Shown here: piece after piece, positions 36,749-49,903 of the stretch
Position numbering within the stretch: the first letter of the stretch is position 1
How the letters are laid out: each line of letters opens with the position of its first letter
Assembly: GCA_020226215.1 (NCBI GenBank)
Contig: CM035231.1
Span: 50,062,876-50,126,875 of the forward strand
DNA from: Sindora glabra
Taxonomy: Eukaryota > Streptophyta > Magnoliopsida > Fabales > Fabaceae
Reading direction: 5' to 3'
DNA length: 64,000 bases
Made by a program: the position numbers and the translations under genes
The notes under the pieces: generated by a model
Databases searched by the model: none
What the model was told of the DNA's origin: nothing
What the model saw: only the letters and a program-made list of their open reading frames with translations

Positions 36749-38767
36749 TATCATGACCCACCTAAGCTATGAATGACTTAGACCCTGTTTACTAATTTCC
36801 ACCAACATAATCTAGCCCTATACTTAGTATCATCACATAGATTCTAACAAACAAATATATTTTATAAAAATTATTAAAAATACATACAAACAAGTGTTTA
36901 CACATTATTATTTTTATGATATCCTACAAGGCTTAAACCATTTCTTTTCATAAACTACTAATAATTATGGCTACCTCATACAATATAAGCACGAAGACTT
37001 TCACTCTTGAGCTATTTTATAAATTCTAGTTTTTATAATTAAGTATATACTTGCTTATAGGTGTTCAAAGGGAAACTTTAGATGTCATACTTAAGTATAT
37101 ACTCATTTATCATTAACTAAAAATTTTCATTTTTGGGGTACTTAAGTATATACATGAGTATATGCATTTAGAGAATAGCTCTGGCGCCATACTTGAGTAT
37201 TAGCTTCGGTTTTGCAAATTTTCTGCGAAAATACTACACATTTGATTTCTTTCTACCAATCTAAGCATACATACAACATTATAACCAAATTCTAACATAA
37301 TACCATTTTCAATACATGTCTTTTAACTATAATATAGCAAAAAAAATTTATTATAAACATGATTTCCATACATATTCATCAGATTTCCATTTAGCATTTC
37401 AACTTCAATATACAATAAATCATGCAAATCTTGTTAGCTTAAGTAAATTATATACTTATGTGTAGAAAGATGAGATGAAATTATGTTAATAGAAAGTTTG
37501 GTTTACCTTAAACAACATAAAATCAAAATAAACACTTAAATCCTTACAAGTAAAATTTCAAGAAGTTATCAATCAAAGTTTAGCTTTAAAGAAATTAACT
37601 TGTTTAAAGATGAGTAGATAATGTTTTATCTTGATTTTGCCCAATTGAATCTTACTAGAGGTTTGAAGGAGATGAAATTGGTGAAAATAGGATGGAAGGA
37701 ATCAATTAGTTTCTTAGGAAATTTTAGGTTTTGAAAGTCCCTTTAGGAGTTTAAGATGTTAACGTTCTTTAAAGGTATTTTAGGAATATTAGAAAAGTAC
37801 AAGGGTAAAATAAGAAGATTTTATCTTAAATATCCTTTATACATATATACTCGAATTTAATTTCATACTAACCTTTGATTAATTTAATTCTTCCCCATTT
37901 TATTATAAAACCTTATTATTCTCAAATAAATTTTTATCATAAGCACATAATCAATAGTTAATTAATTATCATATACATATAAATATTAATAAGAGGAAAT
38001 AAAATATATCCTAAATTTCTAAGAGGTGTAACTTGACTTTTATCTCTTGTAATTCAACTATTCCTCATTTTATTCTTACCAAATGAGCAATACTCCATAA
38101 AATACCTAGTTTAAGCTATTCTTATTATTAATTTCCATTTTATTTACCAATAAACTTAAAATTCTTTATAAATTTGTAGTTTCCTTAAATTCTTTATAAA
38201 TAGGTAAACTCTTAAATAATCAAAGATTGAGTTAGAATATTCATTCACCTCACTTAGAGGGGGACTAAAAAGTTGAACCCATTATTCTTCAACCCTAATC
38301 ATTTAAAGTTTCCAGAGTTTCTTGTTAGATTTCCATTTCTTCTTCTAAGCTCAAGATGAGTTTCACTTAACACCAAAAGGAAAGAAACTTAATATTGAGG
38401 AATGTTTACAAGTTTTTACCTTAATTGTAGGATGAATCTAGCTTAACCCTAAATCCCTCATTCATGGCTCTATAAAGATTAACAAAAAAGTGAAAAAGAA
38501 GAAAAAGTAGATGAAGAAGAAAAAAAGAGGGATAGAAAGTCAGGTAATTTTTGGAAAAAGATGGAGAGGAAGATAGTTAAATTTTATAATTCTTAAGGCA
38601 TATTTATCCTTTGTCTAATTTGTTCCTCACTCATTTATGTATTCCTATTTATTCACAATAAGTGGTTTTATTATATTGTTACTATTCCTAATTTCTTTCC
38701 ATTAATTTACCTTACCTCACTTATTCCTAAAATCTTTTTCCTTTAAAATTTTAAAGGGGTTATAACA
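36749..38767 (-). repeat. 5' LTR of the gypsy element (about 2.0 kb)
   Basis: The plus-strand edges are TATCATGACCC at 36749 (consensus TGTCATGACC) and GGGGTTATAACA at 38767; on the minus strand it begins TGTTATAACCCC. It is flanked inside by the primer binding site and outside by unrelated copia gag sequence starting at 38768. Confidence 0.65.
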
Positions 38768-38779
38768 GAGAAAATTATT

Positions 38780-40800
38780 TTTGAAACCATCAACTAAGCT
38801 AATATTATTAATAGAAGTAAATTCCATACCTATATTGCCTATACCTATGATCTTGCATTGAGTATTGTTTTCAGAGGTGAGAAAGTCGTCATTAATAAGC
38901 TTGAAAAATGTGAATTTAGTTTAATCTTTTGTCATGTGCCTTAAACATCTATTGTTTAAAAATTAATTACCTTTATTGATTATGGATAAAAAATTAGACT
39001 TTCAAAGATATCAATTTGTTTGAGTTTTTAGAAATTAGTTAATATTTGTTTTTTTATCATTTTGTTCTTCACGCATTTGTTCTTGATTTTTTTTGTATGA
39101 ATGTTCTTTTTCTTAAATAGCATTAAGAAGCAATATATCATTTATCTCCATGATAATTACAAGTAATATAAGGATTTGATGAATGAGAAGCTTACATAAA
39201 GAAATTTTTATAGTGATTATCACAATATAAATAAAGATATTTCAATTATTCTTTAAAAAGAGAATATTTTTAATTCTTAAAAAAGTATCTAAATTATTCT
39301 TTTCTTTGATAAACTTTGTAACATTATTAGTTAGAGTGTTTATCTTCCTTTTTAAGGTTAAAATATTGATGCTCTAGCTTAGATCTTATTTTACAATTTT
39401 TTATTTTCAAAGTTTTAATATTATTTATTCAAATTTTGTTTTATCTTTTGAAGACTTTTTTCTTTCAATACAATTTGTTTTTCTTTTTCCATTGTTTCTA
39501 CTAATTTTGTCAAAAAAATAAAGTTATTTTCTAAAATTTGGTTTTTCTTTTTCAAGGTATCAAAAACTTGATTTTCATCTTTTAAAGTTTTCAAACCTTT
39601 TGTTAAAACTTGATTTTCTTTTGAAACTTTTTTCCTTTTTTAAGAAAATGTAGTTCTTTTGTTGAAGCTTTATTTTATTTTTTTAATAAAAAATATTTAC
39701 TTAAAATTTTATAAAAATCTTCCATAAACTCATTATAAGATAAAAGAGATTTAAGTTCATCATCTGTTACCTCATTGTTATCTTCACTTTTAACTATAAA
39801 GCAATAGTTAGAAATGTTATCTTCTTCCTTTTCAAACTCCTATTTAAATGATACATCTTCATCATCCTAAATAACTACTCTTTTAGAACTTTTTCTTTCA
39901 CTAAGGAGAATTATTTTTTTTATGTCTTGGTTTTTACATTCAAAGTAAACAAAAGGTTGATTGCTTGCTTCTTTTTTATTTTATTTTCTTCCTTAAAGTA
40001 AACTTAGTTTAAAACCATCTTTTCTTTTATATCTTTTAAATAATCTTTTTGCCATCAAAGCTAGCTCATCTTTTTAGTCTTTTATTTCTTAATTAAGATT
40101 GTCCTCTTTTTTATCATCATTTTGCAATGATGTTTTAAAAATTGTTATTTTCTTTTTATTTTCTTAATCATCTTTCATATATGTTTTTCCACATGTTAAG
40201 ACTTTTTCTCTTAATTCATCATAAGTGAGAGTTAAAAGATTATTTCCTTCCTGTATGGCATCTACTTTAGATTACCATATTTTTTAGAGAGTTCTTAAAT
40301 TTTTCATTACTAGCTCTTTGTTAGTAATGATTCTTCCTAATGCTTGAAGATCATTTATAATAATTAAGATCTTTTCAAACATTAGTTTTATCTTTTCATT
40401 CTCTACCATTTTAAATATCTCATATTCATGCACAAGTATATTTATCATAGTTTTTGTTACTTGATTAGTGTCTTCATTAATCACTTTAAGTTTATTCCAT
40501 ATAACTTTCATAAAAATACATTTAAGAATATTTTTGAATTCATTAGGAGTTAAAGCACATATAATGACTTTTTGTAATCATCAACCATCCAATCTTTCTC
40601 AAGGTTGAGCACTTTTATTTCTCCTTTTAATTTCGCAAGTGCTTTGTAACCTTCCTTGGTATCTTTTTATACATTGATGTTGATGGATTTGATATAGATT
40701 ATCATTTTGAACTTCCAATAATTATAATTTATACAATTAAAAAGTAGAAGTCTAATTGTAGAATGTCTTTCGAATCCATGATTATAGCCGAAGGCTTTAT
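38780..40800 (-). pseudogene. SIRE-like Ty1/copia gag to protease remnant
   Basis: Minus-strand relics in order: a gag start near 40790-40690 (LLFNCINYNYWK), a UBN2-type gag core at 40511-40284 (IWNKLKVINEDTNQVTKTMI, MFEKILIIINDLQALGR), TYDEL-type sequence near 40210, a knuckle near 39950 (FECKNQDIK), acidic and coiled-coil regions to about 39360, and at about 39000-38780 the protease / pre-integrase part (RHMT, FTFFKLINDDFLTS, KIIGIGNIGMEFTS). Many stops and frame changes. Similarity ends within a few bases of the gypsy LTR at 38767, so the rest of pol was lost or displaced. The SIRE/Maximus assignment rests on the gag type and the LTR and PBS style. Confidence 0.75.
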
Positions 40801-40854
40801 TACTTATAAGATCTTTACTCATAAAGTTGTTAAATTATAAAAAAATGAAACCAA

Positions 40855-40868
40855 TCTTTGATACCAAT
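40855..40868 (-). other. Primer binding site of the copia element
   Basis: The minus strand reads ATTGGTATCAAAGA immediately after an LTR end of the form CACCCCCTTTTAGC...ATCA. This matches the methionine-tRNA primer site TTGGTATCAGAGC with one or two changes and separates LTR from gag. Confidence 0.6.
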
Positions 40869-41840
40869 TGATAAAACTTATAAGCTAAAAGGGGGTGAAT
40901 TAGTTTTAAAAAATTTTCTTGCAAAAACTTTGTATTAGTCAAAAGGATGATAGAGAAAATTCTTAGTATTTTAGTGCACATGTTATGTCAAAAAAATGAA
41001 TTATTTCAATAATATTTGCAAATTCTTTAAGTGTATTTCTTTCTAATCATAAAAAGAATTTCTTGAAGAAAATAAAAGTAGAAACTTATGTCTCTTTTCT
41101 TTAAAAAAAGATAAATAAAATCTTTGAAACAACAAAATTTAGAAAGATAAAAGCATAAGGAAGAAGAATGAAAACAAAAAATTATGAGTATAGAATTAAT
41201 GATTTATGCTAATTGATAAATGTTGATTCATGGCAAAGTCAATGTTTATTTTAAAGTGGTGGCATTTTGAAATTATATAAAAAACTTAAGATAATAAATA
41301 ATAATACAACCGCATCTAAGCATTACTTGGAAACTTGCAACTTTGGTTTTAAAGATAACCATCATTTAAAATGAATTTCAAAAGCCTCTTTAGAAATTAC
41401 AAAATTATAAGACATCAGTTCTAGTCAACAACTGTTATATAAAAGGCATTTCAAAAAATCTCATTAGAAACAAGAGAAGCATAGGGCATTGGTCCTTGTT
41501 AACAATCTTCATCTAAAAGGCATTTAATTAGTCACATTGAAAATCACATAATCATAAGATGTCGATTTTATTTAATAATCAACATTTATTCCTTTTTCTA
41601 TAAATCTTCACTCGATCTCTATCTTTGCATATAAACTCTTTAAACACCCTTCCAATATGCTTTTGAGTATAATGAGTTTGGTATATAATGTTATTTATAA
41701 TTTCTTAGTCTACTTTCATCAAGAAAAGGTTTGGAAAACTTTAACCTTTATTTTTCTCTTATTATATACTCTCTCATTTCCCATAAATAAAAGTGAAATG
41801 AAAGAGTTAGTAAATGATAATTGCTACTAATCTCTCACTT
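40869..41840 (-). repeat. LTR of the SIRE-like copia element (right border uncertain)
   Basis: Begins at TGATAAAACTTATAAGC on the plus strand, directly next to the primer binding site, and contains the SIRE-like AGGGGGTGAATTAG (reverse of the CACCCCC motif). Inside, at 41345-41590, a ~75-80-bp unit is repeated about three times (words such as TTTCAAAAGCCTCTTTAGAAA / TTTCAAAAAATCTCATTAGAAA, then CATCAGTTCTAGTCAACAA / CATTGGTCCTTGTTAACAA). The outer end was not identified; the coordinate is a guess. Confidence 0.5.
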
Positions 41841-43099
41841 TACTTTCATCCACTTCTCTTATTGTATATTCTTATTTTCCATTAAGTAATTAAAGTAAAG
41901 AAATTTTAATAATAATGCTAAAATTTGCATTATGGATGACAATTTTTTTTATATAGTAATTTTTTTCATTATTTTTGTATATTCAAATGTAGATGTGTAG
42001 TTTCTTTTTATTGATGATTTAGTGTAGTTATTTTGTATAAATTTACATAGATATTATTTCTCTTTACTCATCTATATGTTATTTTTACTTAAAATTTCAT
42101 AATAGGCATTTGAATTACTAGATTAACAGAAAGAAGACATATTAAAACAAATTTAAAGTTGTGTTAAATTACTTAAAAAATAAATTTCTTTTCATATTTA
42201 ATTATTTACATAATAAAAACTTGTAAAAATTGAAAGGCTTTAATGAAGAAATAGTAAACATAAAAATGTTAGTTTTTGTGGTTAATTGATGGATAATATG
42301 ATAGCATTTTCTTATAATTAATGGATATCTAGATAAATGTCATTTATAAAGAAGTTTGAATAAATGAAATCAAAGACATTTAAATGAACAAATTTATAAT
42401 GAAGTTTAAACGAATAAAATTGAAAACGTGGAGACATCTAAATGAATGAATTTATAAAGAAGTTTAAATGAATGAAAACTATGAAAGTTTAAATAAAAAA
42501 CTAAATAAGTTTAAATAAATAGAACTAAAGATGACTTCATTAATGGAATTAATGAAGAAACTTAAAATGTCAATTATTTTTTATGATCATCATTGAAGTC
42601 CATTTTAATCGTTGTGATAGTTCATTAAGTTCAAATTATAATGTTCAATATTTTTTTAGTGACTATCATGTAAGTCCTTTTCAATCATGGTGACAATTTA
42701 ATAATAGTTTATATGTCATTTTAGTACTTAACCAATGTCTTAAGTCATTACAATAGTAGAATTAGCCAAAACTTATGGCATTGGTTTTAAATTAGTAACC
42801 AATGTCTAATGATTTCCCTTTACCCTATAAATAAGGTTCTCCCTATTTATTGAAAACAAATTAGGAATATATGAAGATAACTTTTCTTCCATAAAAAAGA
42901 GGGCTTCTAAAATGCTCCATTCTATTAATTTTATGTTTAGTGAGGTAGTTAATTTCTTCATTTGGTATGTACCTTTAACTATCACTATGTTTTAATGTGA
43001 GATTGGAGACATGCTGCTTTTTTTATATGCTATCTCAAACTTAGTAAATTAACTCATATATGCGCTCTACTAATTAGTACTATTTAATGCAGGATTATT
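41841..43099. other. AT-rich DNA with a short degenerate tandem repeat
   Basis: No gene seen. At about 42340-42500 the words TTTATAAAGAAGTTT and AAATGAATGAA / AAATGAACAAA recur two to three times with ~60-bp spacing. CCCTATAAATAAGG near 42823 resembles a TATA box, so part of this may be another old LTR. Confidence 0.4.
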
Positions 43100-45735
43100 T
43101 GTCATGATACTAACCCTATCGTGATTGGTGTGAAACCTTTTTTTCAATTTCTACCAACCTATTCCTAATTAAATAACTTGATTCTGATTAACCAGTACGA
43201 TGCATTCATAAAAGAGAATAGTATTTCAAAAAGAGAACATTCATTAAGGTTTCTACAAAAAATGAGAAAGTTAGGTATGCTGATAGTCTTCCTAAAATGA
43301 AAATAAGCAAGTCTAATTAACTCATAAGAAATCAATTTCAAATATCTTCCCTACCTATATCTATGCTAAATATAAGGCCTAAAATATACAATATACAAAA
43401 ATTTATGCTACCACATTACCATTAGTGAGTTCCCATGAAATCTAGCTCTAATGAGGTGAAGGTGGAAATTCGACTGGAGAATCTATATGATAAATCATGG
43501 AAGAGTGAGTCCAGAGCCCAATGAGTGAAAAATTTATAAGAATAACAATATTTTATATTAACTTACTTATCAGACTATCCTTCTTTAACAATTTATATCA
43601 TAGTTAAGCATATCAGTAAACAAAAGCTAATAATAATAATGGGATCAACACATGGTCATATCATTTTTAAGGTGTCATATAATAATACTCATGAATAATT
43701 ATACTCAAAATCATATTTCATTTGAATTGATAAATAGCGATTAAAATATATTTATTCTTCTTTTGACTTTCGAATTAATCTTATACTTTACTTAATTATT
43801 TCATCTTTATTCTTTTCGGATCAATCTTATACCCTACCTGCCTTATTACTAGAAATTTCCCATCTAGTATTCATATCATCACTCTCGTCACATTTCTCAT
43901 CGTTAATGTCACTTATGGAATGATCCATAATACAATTTGAACATTAGAGCTCAAGTTTTATTCAATATAGTCACATTTTAATGTCAATATACATTATAAC
44001 ACATATTAGTATCATCAGGCCTCTTGTGTGGCTATAAGTATTCATACATATTATAGTAATCAATCTACAAAACAATTTTCAACATATTTCATTCCATGGT
44101 CAATGTAATAAGTTCATTATAATACATATTATGTCATATAGCTTCCACATTCTCCTTGCATGATTACCCAAGTTATGTACTTATCTTATACTTATTATAA
44201 ACTACTCTATTTTAATATTTAGAGACCAAACATTCTATGTTAAACCATTATAAATCATAAAAACATAAACCATATTGATTATAGGTTACTACATGGTCAC
44301 CCTAGTTGTGCCCTTTGGAGGATACTTTAGGAATAACTCAAAAATTATAAATATATTATCCATGAAACTTAATTTATATGAAAATAAACTTAATTAGTGT
44401 TTTATAAAATGTTCATTTTCTTAAATTGAGTAGATTTTGAAAAGGCTACACCCTTTTTGAAAATAGACGTAAAAAGTTCATTTTTTTAAATATTGAGTTT
44501 TAGACCTCTATCCATTCTTTTAATGATATCTCAAAAAATATATAATATTTTGATTTGAAACTAATTTTATTTGAAACTATACTTAATTACCTTTAAAATG
44601 ATAGATAGTTTGTGTAAAACGGACATAAGATGAAGGAATTATGCCCTTTCAAATTTGACATAAAATTCTATAGTCGATAAATTGATTCATTCACCTAGTT
44701 CTTGCCTTTGGACCTTCAACATTGATTGATCATTCAATTCTAAAGCCTAAATTTTCCTTTAGACCCTTAGAATCGATTCACCAATCGATTTATCCACCCT
44801 TAAATCCTTAGAATCAATAGGTTACTTGATTTTGAAGCCTAGTTTTGCTTCTAACCCCTTACAATTGATTCACCAGTTAATTCACACATAAAAATCTCAA
44901 TTTTCTACAAAAATTTCATTGTGTAACCGAATCTAAACATCCTTTAAACACATATATCAAACATTAAGCCTTAATATAATCATCAATATACTTATATAAC
45001 ATATCATATTACCTTTATCCAACATCCATTACTTCTATTACATCAAAACAAACTAGATTCAAGTAAAATTATAAAATAACCCATATTTTCTCAATATCAT
45101 CATATAACCTCTATAGATTTAGTTAGATTATCCATTCACGTTGTATGGAAGATGATATCATAATGCTAGTTTGATGATCTTTCAACCCTAATCACATTAA
45201 ATTTTATGAATTTTAAAGTTAAGGTTTAAAATACCTAACAAAATCAAATAATCCTCAAATCGTTCATCAACTAAAAAGAAATAGGATGGATTTTTTATAA
45301 AAATAATGTTCTTACATTAATTGAATAAAGAAATTAACAAGATTTGAGGCTTTCTTTCCTTGATTGGTAGAATGGTGTGGAGATTGTGTAGAAAGAGTTG
45401 GAGAAATGGAGAGAAATGAGAGGGAAGTGAATGTTTAGGCTAATATGAGAGAAAAAAATATAGCCTTAGGGGTATTTTTGAAAAATTACTTCTAAATCTC
45501 TTCCAAACTAATATACTCACTTATATTAGTATATAACTTTATACTTTAGGATTCTAACAAACTTTTCTCATTAAAATTTCACCTAGATCATATTTTCACA
45601 TTCTTACTTTTATTAATTCTATTTTATTCCATATTTCAGATATAAAATTTTTAATTCACTTAAATTTATTAGTTACTTTAACTATTCTTTCTTACATTAT
45701 AATTTCTAATTTATTAATAACTAAGGAGGGTTATA
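43100..45735 (-). repeat. Probable solo gypsy-type LTR (about 2.6 kb)
   Basis: The left edge TGTCATGATACTAACCC with TTTCTACCAACCTA following matches the left edge of the gypsy LTRs at 30181 and 36749, and the right edge AGGAGGGTTATAGGA resembles GGGGTTATAACA. Its interior carries CATTGATTGATCATTC, AATCGATTCACCAATCGATT and related words but no coding sequence. No flanking duplication was found, so it could be a solo LTR or a piece of a longer lost element. Confidence 0.5.
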
Positions 45736-45779
45736 GGATCTTTTTCATGTTTAAATGTATAATATGGTTGTATAAAAAT

Positions 45780-45905
45780 TTATGTCACAATAAGATCATG
45801 GACCATTAAAACTCACACCTTTATGAACTATATTTTTTCCCATTATAAAAGATATGGTTCATAAAGGTATGAGTTTTGATGCTTTTTAATTTTATTATAA
45901 CTTAC
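45780..45905. repeat. Long hairpin / foldback MITE
   Basis: AAAACTCACACCTTTATGAAC (around 45808-45830) is repeated in inverse as GTTCATAAAGGTATGAGTTTT (around 45857-45880) with a spacer of about 30 bp. Weaker pairing continues outward to about 45780 and 45905, giving arms of ~50 bp. It begins about 50 bp beyond the LTR at 43100-45735. Confidence 0.65.
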
Positions 45906-45913
45906 AATTTATG

Positions 45914-47945
45914 CACTACTATATTTTGTATTAATGCATGAAATTTTGAGAGATTCCCGAATAATAGCATGATAACATATAGTACTAATTAGCATTATAC
46001 AAATAGGATATTTATTATCACATTTGAGATAACATATAAAGCAACTAGCTAGCATATCCTCGTATTGAAAATAGGGACAATTAGTGGCTTATAACAAATA
46101 AAGCAATTAAGCAATTTGAAGGAATTACAAGTAAAGAATAACCACTTTTTCCTTTTAATTTTTGTAGGGATACCATATATATTTATTATAAATTACAAGT
46201 TTATTGTTCATTATAAATAATAATTTTTTCTTTGCATGTGTTCATGTATTGATATAGAAATAAATAAAATTGTGGAATTGATTTTATTAATAGATTACCT
46301 TCATTCTTATATGTTTTATTTACATCTAGTTTGTTATTGTTTGTATCTATTTGATTGTATAAAAAATATTGTAATGCAAAAAGAAATTTTAATGCTATCA
46401 ATTTATTTAAAGTAACTCAAATAAAAAATAAAAAAAGATTAGTTCATAAAATGATGTTAATATTTTTTATAGGATTTAAACTTGAAATGTATAATATTGT
46501 TGCTTATATATATGTGTGATATATATAAGTTATATTTTAATTCTTGTTTGACATATGTGTGTGTATGTGCATAAGAGTGATATAAACTAGAAATTGTAAT
46601 TTCTAATGCAATGTACAATTAAATTAGTTATGTTTAATATATACATGCTTATCATATTTGGCTATTCTAAAATGATTTTAGAAAGGTTTTGGAATTATTC
46701 TGAGATGGTTATAAAAGAAGTTGCCTAAAAGAAAAAGAAAACTTTGTTTTATTAAAAGACATTCATATATTACAACATTAATTTTTGTGTAGTAATTGAT
46801 GTTAAACATTAATTAATAAAATGATGTTGTTGTATTAATGATGACAGTGTTTTCTTAAAACTAACATCTAATATTAAATTTAGATGTCAATTTATTTCAA
46901 AAATTGATGTGGAAACTTAGACTATGTGTGTGAATTGAAAAATTAAAAGGCTAAAGCATGACATGAGTTTAAAATAAAGAAAAGTAAAACATAATGCTAT
47001 TTACAAGCTTCATCCAAAAATGTTTCTAAATGTGAGATCACTAATTATTTTATAAGATTAAAGCTTAATTAACTTATGAGTAAATATGTGAGGTTTAACA
47101 CTCACTAAAAAAATATAAAATACAATTATGAGAATTTTTTTTTGTGTTTGTCTTTACAATTTAGTTTTTAATTTTTTATTCAACCTTATTTTATTGCTTA
47201 TCATTTTAATGTAACTTTTATATATTTAGACAAGTAAGAAATTTGATTTCATTCATCTTTTTTAACATTTTACCATATAATGTACTATATTTTCATATGA
47301 AAATATGTAATAAACCAATTTTGCATGAATGTTCATTGCATTTATAAGTCTTGTATTCAAAAAGCTTTTTTAGACAATGTAAGCCTCATATATTAAGCTA
47401 TAGGTATCAAAATAGATTTAATAAAGCATTTTTCTCTAATTATGGTATTATATACAAATTTTATCATTTTTAATCTTTTACTACTCAATTTATTCCTTAA
47501 AGTTATTTAAATTTAGATTTTCTAAAGTAATATGAGATTTTGACTTTCTATATTTGGTTGAGAATATAGGGGAAATAAGGGAGGACAAGAAAGTGAGTTA
47601 CATGCAAATAAGGTTAGGATTTGTGATAAGTAAGTGATGAATTGGAGGCTAGAATTTGGGTAGGTAGATTGAGTGGACATACTACTTCAATTATTTAAAT
47701 GGATCAACATTATATTTTGGTTATTAGATGTCAATTTTTAAAAAGTAAATGGCATTGAATGTTATTTCTTAAGATAATAGAAACATAAATGATGTTAGTT
47801 TTCATAGAATAAAAACCAACATTATTATTTTATTCTACAATAATTTATAAACTAACATTGAAACCACGTATATTATGATGGTTGATTACACATCAATCAC
47901 TTTCTAATGTGTAATGCCCTAAATACCCAATGTTTATTAGTAGTG
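45914..47945. mobile_element. CACTA (En/Spm)-like remnants
   Basis: CACTACTATATTTTG occurs at 45914, a reversed TTTTGTGTAGTA end near 46790, and a clear reversed end ATTAGTAGTG at 47945 (reverse complement CACTACTAATAAACATTGGG). Short words such as GATGTTAGTTTT, AACTAACATC and TTGATGT recur in both orientations at 46780-46920 and 47750-47900, as subterminal repeats do in CACTA elements. No transposase is visible, no matching 3-bp duplication was found, and which ends belong together is unclear. Confidence 0.35.
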
Positions 47946-49605
47946 AATTTTTATAGAAGTTCAATGGTTCAAAAGAAATACCTTTTAGGTCCACTAATGT
48001 CTTCTCAAGCCATCAAGTATTACTTAAAGTATTCACTAATTTTGATCAAATTACAAATCCTAACTTTATAAAATTCTTCCAATATTTACTAAGATTTCCA
48101 CCATTCCCTTAGCTTTACAAGATTGACCCAAACTCCACTAGGATTTCAAATACTACTTACGTTTACAAGATCTTCCTAATCTCAATTAGGATTTCACAAG
48201 TAAAATGAAAAATTTTACAAGTGATCACTAAATAACACTCAAAGAGTGGATATGAGATTTTTGGTTCAAGAAAAAATGAAGAAGAGTTTTACCTTGTTAG
48301 AAGAATGAGAGCAAAAAATATTTGCAAGTTGTAGTTTAGTGAATGGGAGTGGCTTCCATTAAAAGAATAGGGCCTATTTATAAGAAAAACTTGATGAAGA
48401 TGACTTCACCTCCAAGTTATCTTCTTTGATCTATGTGTTGAAAATGCAAGGTTGAATCAAGTGGGATTGGATTTGGGCATTTGATAGCATTAAAATGGCA
48501 TTTCACTCAAGATAACAATCTCATTTGAAATTTAAATTTGGTCTTATCCTTTAGTAAAAAAGTTATGAATAATGTCTTATACTTCTCTTGACTAACCAAT
48601 TGCAAATTTTGACAAAAAATAGTTTTTATTTATTTTCAAATTAAGTACATATTAGTTATAATTTGAATTTGAATTTCCTTCTCTTTGTTTTAGATTTCCC
48701 TCACTTGTTTAATCCAATAGATGAGAATAAATTTACATTTGAAATTAGCCATTGGATTTAATTCAAAGTATTTGAAATTTAAATTTAAAAAGATAGTTAA
48801 TAAAATCAATTCTTGATTACCAAAATTTGACATTTTCAAAATATACCAAATAATAAGATATGTATTTAGCCAAATGTGTAAATTAATTTAGGCTTTTAAA
48901 AGATGAAGAGTGGTGGCCCAAAATTCTTTCAAAAAATATTTGATGGGTTAAAAGCCAACGATCCATAACACTTATGCCCCAAATATGTTGAATTATAAAT
49001 GGTAAATTGTATTGTAGTGGCACTTCCTGAACTTTCTTTCAAAGAGGTACTAACATTAATCTTTATTTCAAATAGGTGTTAGTTTTATGAATTATTACTA
49101 TTATATTCCTAAAATACCTTTTTTAACTATAAGAATCCAGGTGTGAATTAAAAACTTTAAAAAGGTATAACTCCATAATTAGTTAACTAATTTTCGTATA
49201 TAACCATTCGTTTTTATTTGTATTTCAATAATCTTTCGATAGAAAATAAGAAAATTTAATTTCAATAAGGTCCACTTGATCGAAAACCTGTAAATTAAGT
49301 TTAAAACTTTGAACGACCATAACTTTGTGTTTGGTTGTTCGAATGGGGCGAATTTTATGTTAATTTCATATAATTTTTCGAAATCTACGTGCTTTCAAAT
49401 GTCAAAGGTGTTTTGCCTACTCTGATTAATTAAAAAAGACCTTTTTCAATTTTTTTAATTTTATTATTATTTTGCTAACTTTGACCTTATTTTTCTCAAT
49501 TCATATTCATTGAAATCTCACATTGAACTTTTGCTACCTAATTCTTTTACTATCAGTACTATCATAATAACTTTCTTAGCAATAAAATTATTAAAAAATA
49601 ACATG
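47946..49605. other. Intergenic DNA before the satellite array
   Basis: No coding similarity. 48000-48350 contains CCTAATCTCAATTAGGATTTC-like palindromic words, and 49000-49440 is slightly less AT-rich, but no feature can be named. Confidence 0.45.
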
Positions 49606-49903
49606 TTTCTATTTGTAGATTAAATAGTAATATATTAATATGCAAACAGCAACATCGATAAAAAATTTAAAATAAATGAATAAATTAAGTTTTATTAACA
49701 ATCAAATTCCTAAAGAAGAGCATGTTACTGTTTTATCTCCAAGCATTAACATCGATAAAAAATATTAAATAAATAGATAAATTAAGTTTAATTAACAATC
49801 AAACTGTCAAATAATAGTATGTTACTATTTAGTCTCTAAATAATAACATATTATTATTTTATTTCCAAATAATAACATCAATAAAGAATCCAAAATAAAT
49901 GGA

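Larger units (their letters stand above)
30181..38767 (-). mobile_element. Deleted Ty3/gypsy retrotransposon (minus orientation)
   Basis: Two related long direct repeats (30181-31990 and 36749-38767) frame an internal region with gag, zinc-knuckle, protease-linker and the beginning of a reverse transcriptase, all read on the minus strand. A methionine-tRNA-like primer binding site sits just inside the 36749 border. Most of reverse transcriptase, RNase H and integrase, plus the outer ~250 bp of the 3' LTR, are missing. A 2.48-kb solo LTR is inserted in the gag region. The element is heavily mutated and cannot be functional. The sequence flanking both ends shows no clear target duplication. Confidence 0.75.
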
